Below, in pieces: positions 4,440-6,702 of a stretch of 6,702 nt of DNA. A model generated the notes under the pieces. The model was not told the DNA's origin and searched no databases. It was given only the letters and a program-made list of their open reading frames with translations. Within the stretch, counting starts at the first letter, position 1. Each line of letters begins with the position of its first letter. A program made the translations under genes and the position numbers. This DNA is from Gemmatimonadaceae bacterium (GTDB lineage Bacteria; Gemmatimonadota; Gemmatimonadetes; Gemmatimonadales; Gemmatimonadaceae), in NCBI GenBank assembly GCA_013820975.1, contig JACDHQ010000119.1, positions 1 to 6,702 on the forward strand. The letters run 5' to 3'.

Positions 4440-6702
4440 ATGTCGCCCGTCACGCCGCCGCCGTCGCCCACGCTGTTCCTCATCGATGGCTACGCGCTCA
4501 TCTATCGCGCGTTCTTCGCCCTCATCTCCCGCCCGCTGACGACCAGCCGCGGCGAGAACACCAGCGCCGCATGGGGAGTGGTCAACTTCCTCAACCGGCT
4601 GCTGGACAAGCACAAGCCCGACTACCTCGGCTGGGTGAACGACTCGGGGCTGAGCTTCCGCCACGAGACGTACCCCGAGTACAAGGCCACCCGCGAGAAG
4701 CTCACCGAGGAGCTGCAATCGGACTTCGACCGCGGCATGGAGCGGATCGCGACGCTGCTCGAGGCGTACCACGTTCCGATCCTCACGGTGCCCGGCTACG
4801 AGGCCGACGACGTGATCGGGACGCTCGCCGTCCAGGGCGCGGCACAGGGGCTCAACACGGTCATCGTCAGCGGCGACAAGGACTTCCAGCAGATGGTGCG
4901 CCCCGGCGTGTGGCTGCTCAATCCCGGGCGCGGCGGGCCGGCGAGCGTCGAGGAGAGCTGGGTGGGAGTGGAGAACGGTTCGGAGCGGCTCGGCGTGCCG
5001 CCGGCGCTGGTCACCGACTATCTCGCCCTCGTCGGCGACACCTCCGACAACGTGCCCGGCGTGAAGGGGATCGGTGACAAGGGTGCCGCCGAGCTGGTGA
5101 ACGCCTTCGGCAATCTCGAGACGATCCTCTCACGGGTGAACGAGATCACGAAGAAACGCCCGCGCGAGGCGCTGCTCGAGCAGGCGGCGTCGGCACGACT
5201 CTCCAAGGAGCTCGTCACGATCAAGTGCGACGTGCCGATCACGCTCGATACCGCGTTGCTGAGGGTCCGCGAGCCCGATCGCGCGCGGCTGACGCTGCTG
5301 TTCGTCGAGCTCGAGTTCAACACGCTTGCGCGGCAGGCTGCCGAGGCGATGGCAGCCGGTGCGAGCAGCGCGGCGATTGCCGGCGCGACGACTGATCCCA
5401 CGCTGGCCGGTGACGCATCCGCTCCTGCGCCCGTGCTCGCGCCCCGGCCGAAGATCCCGACGAAGTACGTCACGGTCGAGACAGTCGATCTGGTGGGGGA
5501 GTTCGTCGCGCGGGCGCGACGGGCGCCGCACATCGCAGTCGATACCCAGGCGGTCGTTGATGCCGACAGCCCCGTGAAGATCGACCCGCTCCGCTCGACG
5601 ATCGTCGCCCTCACCATCGCCGTCGCCCCCGGCGAGGCGTACTACTTCCCGCTCGCGCACCGTGCCTACGTTGGCCCGCAGGGGGAGCTCGACTTCGGCC
5701 TCACCGACCGCGACCGCGATGCGTTCACGGGCGGCGTCGATGCGCACGACAAGCAGGAGGGTGAAACCCTCGACGCACCAGCTGCCGCGGCCCGCAAGCG
5801 CGCGACGAAGAAGGCGACGAAGTCCGCGACGAAGGCCGCGACGAAGAGTGCGGTTCACCTCAGCATCGCCGCGCGCATGATCGCCGAGCAGCGGCAGCTG
5901 CCGATCCGCAACCTGCCGCCGCTCACCGACCCGGCGATGGCACCGCTGAAGGCGCTGCTCGAGGATGCGACGGTCTCCAAGACGATGCAGAACGCCAAGT
6001 ATGACCTGCTTGTGTTGCGCGGCGCCGGCGTGGAGCTGCGGGGACTCGCCTTCGACACGATGGTGGCGAGCTACGTCCTCGACCCCGGCCGCCGCACGCA
6101 CGGGCTCGACCTGCTCGCGCTCGAGTTCCTGCAGCACACCATGACGACGTACGAGGAGCTCTGCGGCAAGGGGAAGGGCGAGTTGCCGTACGACCAGGTG
6201 CCGGTGGATTGCGCGCGCGACTACTCGTGCGAGGATGCCGACATCACCTGGCGACTGCGCGAGCTCTTCGAGCCCCAGCTCGCGCAGCAGAGCCTCCTCC
6301 GCCTGCTGCAGGACGTCGAGATCCCGCTCATCGGCGTGCTCGCCGACATGGAAGCAGCGGGCATCCTCATCGACCGCGAGTGGTTCGCGCAGCTCAAGAC
6401 CCGATTCCAGGCGGAGCGCGAGCGCGTCGAGGAGCTCATCTACACGAGCGCCGGCGAGCGCTTCAACATCAACAGCAACCCGAAGCTGCGCGAGCTCCTC
6501 TTCGAGAAGCTGGAGCTTCCGGTCCTCAAGCGCACAGCGACGGGCCCGAGCACCGATGCGAGCGTCCTGCAGCAGCTCGCCGACGCCGGCCACGAGCTGC
6601 CGGTGCTGCTGATGGAGTACCGCGAGCTGTCGAAGCTGGAGAGCACCTACATCGACTCGCTGCCGACGCTGGTGAACCCGCGCACCGGGCGACTGCACAC
6701 GT
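4440..6702 (+). CDS. polA: DNA polymerase I, 5' part (3' end outside window)
   Basis: The frame is open to the right edge, giving 754 codons. DNA polymerase I fills gaps, removes RNA primers and serves excision repair. Residues 1 to about 290 form the 5'-3' flap exonuclease: metal ligands Asp16 (LIDGY), Asp123/Asp124 (YEADD), Asp146/Asp148 (SGDKDF), Asp200/Asp203 (GDTSDN), then the DNA-binding helix-hairpin-helix VKGIGDKGA (208-216). Residues about 345-615 form the 3'-5' exonuclease-like domain, with Asp522 (KYD, exo II) and Asp599 (YSCED, exo III) kept, but exo I reads DTQ (368-370) instead of DTE. The domain also contains an insertion at about 411-494 with a Lys/Ala/Thr repeat, and about 7 extra residues after DTQ. 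From about 620 the polymerase thumb/palm begins, with FNINSNPKLRELLFEK and GPSTDASVL typical of family A; the window stops at the conserved RLHT, before motifs A, B and C. ATG 4440 is chosen because the frame upstream, back to the TGA at 4383, has no other start. GGAG at 4435-4438 is only 1 nt from the ATG, too close for a normal ribosome site. Confidence 0.96.
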   Translation, partial: MSPVTPPPSPTLFLIDGYALIYRAFFALISRPLTTSRGENTSAAWGVVNFLNRLLDKHKPDYLGWVNDSGLSFRHETYPEYKATREKLTEELQSDFDRGMERIATLLEAYHVPILTVPGYEADDVIGTLAVQGAAQGLNTVIVSGDKDFQQMVRPGVWLLNPGRGGPASVEESWVGVENGSERLGVPPALVTDYLALVGDTSDNVPGVKGIGDKGAAELVNAFGNLETILSRVNEITKKRPREALLEQAASARLSKELVTIKCDVPITLDTALLRVREPDRARLTLLFVELEFNTLARQAAEAMAAGASSAAIAGATTDPTLAGDASAPAPVLAPRPKIPTKYVTVETVDLVGEFVARARRAPHIAVDTQAVVDADSPVKIDPLRSTIVALTIAVAPGEAYYFPLAHRAYVGPQGELDFGLTDRDRDAFTGGVDAHDKQEGETLDAPAAAARKRATKKATKSATKAATKSAVHLSIAARMIAEQRQLPIRNLPPLTDPAMAPLKALLEDATVSKTMQNAKYDLLVLRGAGVELRGLAFDTMVASYVLDPGRRTHGLDLLALEFLQHTMTTYEELCGKGKGELPYDQVPVDCARDYSCEDADITWRLRELFEPQLAQQSLLRLLQDVEIPLIGVLADMEAAGILIDREWFAQLKTRFQAERERVEELIYTSAGERFNINSNPKLRELLFEKLELPVLKRTATGPSTDASVLQQLADAGHELPVLLMEYRELSKLESTYIDSLPTLVNPRTGRLHT
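5802..5849 (+). repeat. 12-bp tandem repeat (4 units) inside polA
   Basis: Four direct units of GCGACGAAG plus a variable codon lie in frame at 5802-5813, 5814-5825, 5826-5837 and 5838-5849; the fourth codons are AAG, TCC, GCC and AGT. They encode Ala-Thr-Lys followed by Lys, Ser, Ala and Ser (PolA residues 455-470). The first nine bases are identical in all units, pointing to recent duplication or slippage rather than only amino-acid selection. The product is a strongly basic, low-complexity stretch within the insertion of the exonuclease domain, resembling histone H1-like tails. Confidence 0.9.

Noticed and set aside
3109..4539. 476-codon plus-strand open frame spanning the end of the sensor kinase and the Ser/Thr kinase gene
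   Set aside because: It is out of frame with the first and antisense to the second gene, crosses the intergenic region and polA start, and shows no domain.
4433..5077. 214-codon plus-strand open frame at the start of polA
   Set aside because: It is a shifted frame of the polA exonuclease region with Arg/Ala-rich product; the polA frame carries all conserved motifs.
5130..6698. 522-codon minus-strand open frame opposite polA
   Set aside because: The product is an Arg/Leu/Glu/His-rich low-complexity translation mirroring polA codons; polA is clearly the coding strand, with conserved motifs throughout.
1..6702. A defence system, mobile element, CRISPR array, tRNA or new multi-gene system
   Set aside because: All five genes belong to known families; there are no insertion-sequence ends, integrase or transposase motifs, spacer-repeat arrays or tRNA-like folds, and base composition looks even across the window.

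Overview
This is a 6.7 kb, very GC-rich bacterial chromosomal window, densely packed with ordinary cellular genes. No mobile element, RNA gene, CRISPR array or phage gene is visible. Two sensor-kinase-type genes, a Hanks-type Ser/Thr kinase, long alanine/arginine-rich linkers and strong GC3 bias suit an environmental, signalling-rich lineage. Gemmatimonadota is my first guess, but only by general resemblance; no marker in the window settles the phylum.

Layout: five genes alternate strictly in strand (+,-,+,-,+), so none can share an operon with its immediate neighbour. (1) 3-950 (+) is the 3' part of a histidine-kinase-like gene with a good phospho-acceptor H-box but an eroded ATP-binding domain. 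(2) 879-1448 (-) is pyrE, orotate phosphoribosyltransferase; its 3' end overlaps gene 1 tail-to-tail by 72 bp. (3) 1493-3373 (+) is a complete membrane-bound hybrid-free sensor histidine kinase with two membrane helices, an extracytoplasmic domain, HisKA and HATPase_c. (4) 3370-4311 (-) is a soluble Hanks-type Ser/Thr kinase whose stop codon overlaps that of gene 3. (5) 4440-6702 (+) is the 5' two thirds of polA, DNA polymerase I, running off the right edge before the polymerase catalytic motifs.

The two non-coding gaps are the divergent spacers 1449-1492 (44 bp) and 4312-4439 (128 bp). Both minus-strand genes have a TTGnnn-N17-TAnnnT promoter-like pair ending 6-9 nt before the start codon, which would give leaderless or nearly leaderless mRNAs.

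The genes do not form one pathway: pyrE is pyrimidine synthesis, polA is DNA repair/replication, and the three kinases are regulatory. I found no evidence of a new multi-gene system. The most interesting points are within proteins. PolA has Gln in place of the exo I glutamate, plus a roughly 84-residue insertion in its 3'-5' exonuclease domain that carries a 12-bp tandem repeat encoding a Lys/Ala/Thr histone-H1-like stretch. Gene 1 is a histidine kinase homologue apparently unable to bind ATP. The gene 3 kinase has a Pro/Ala-rich loop inserted between its N and G1 boxes.
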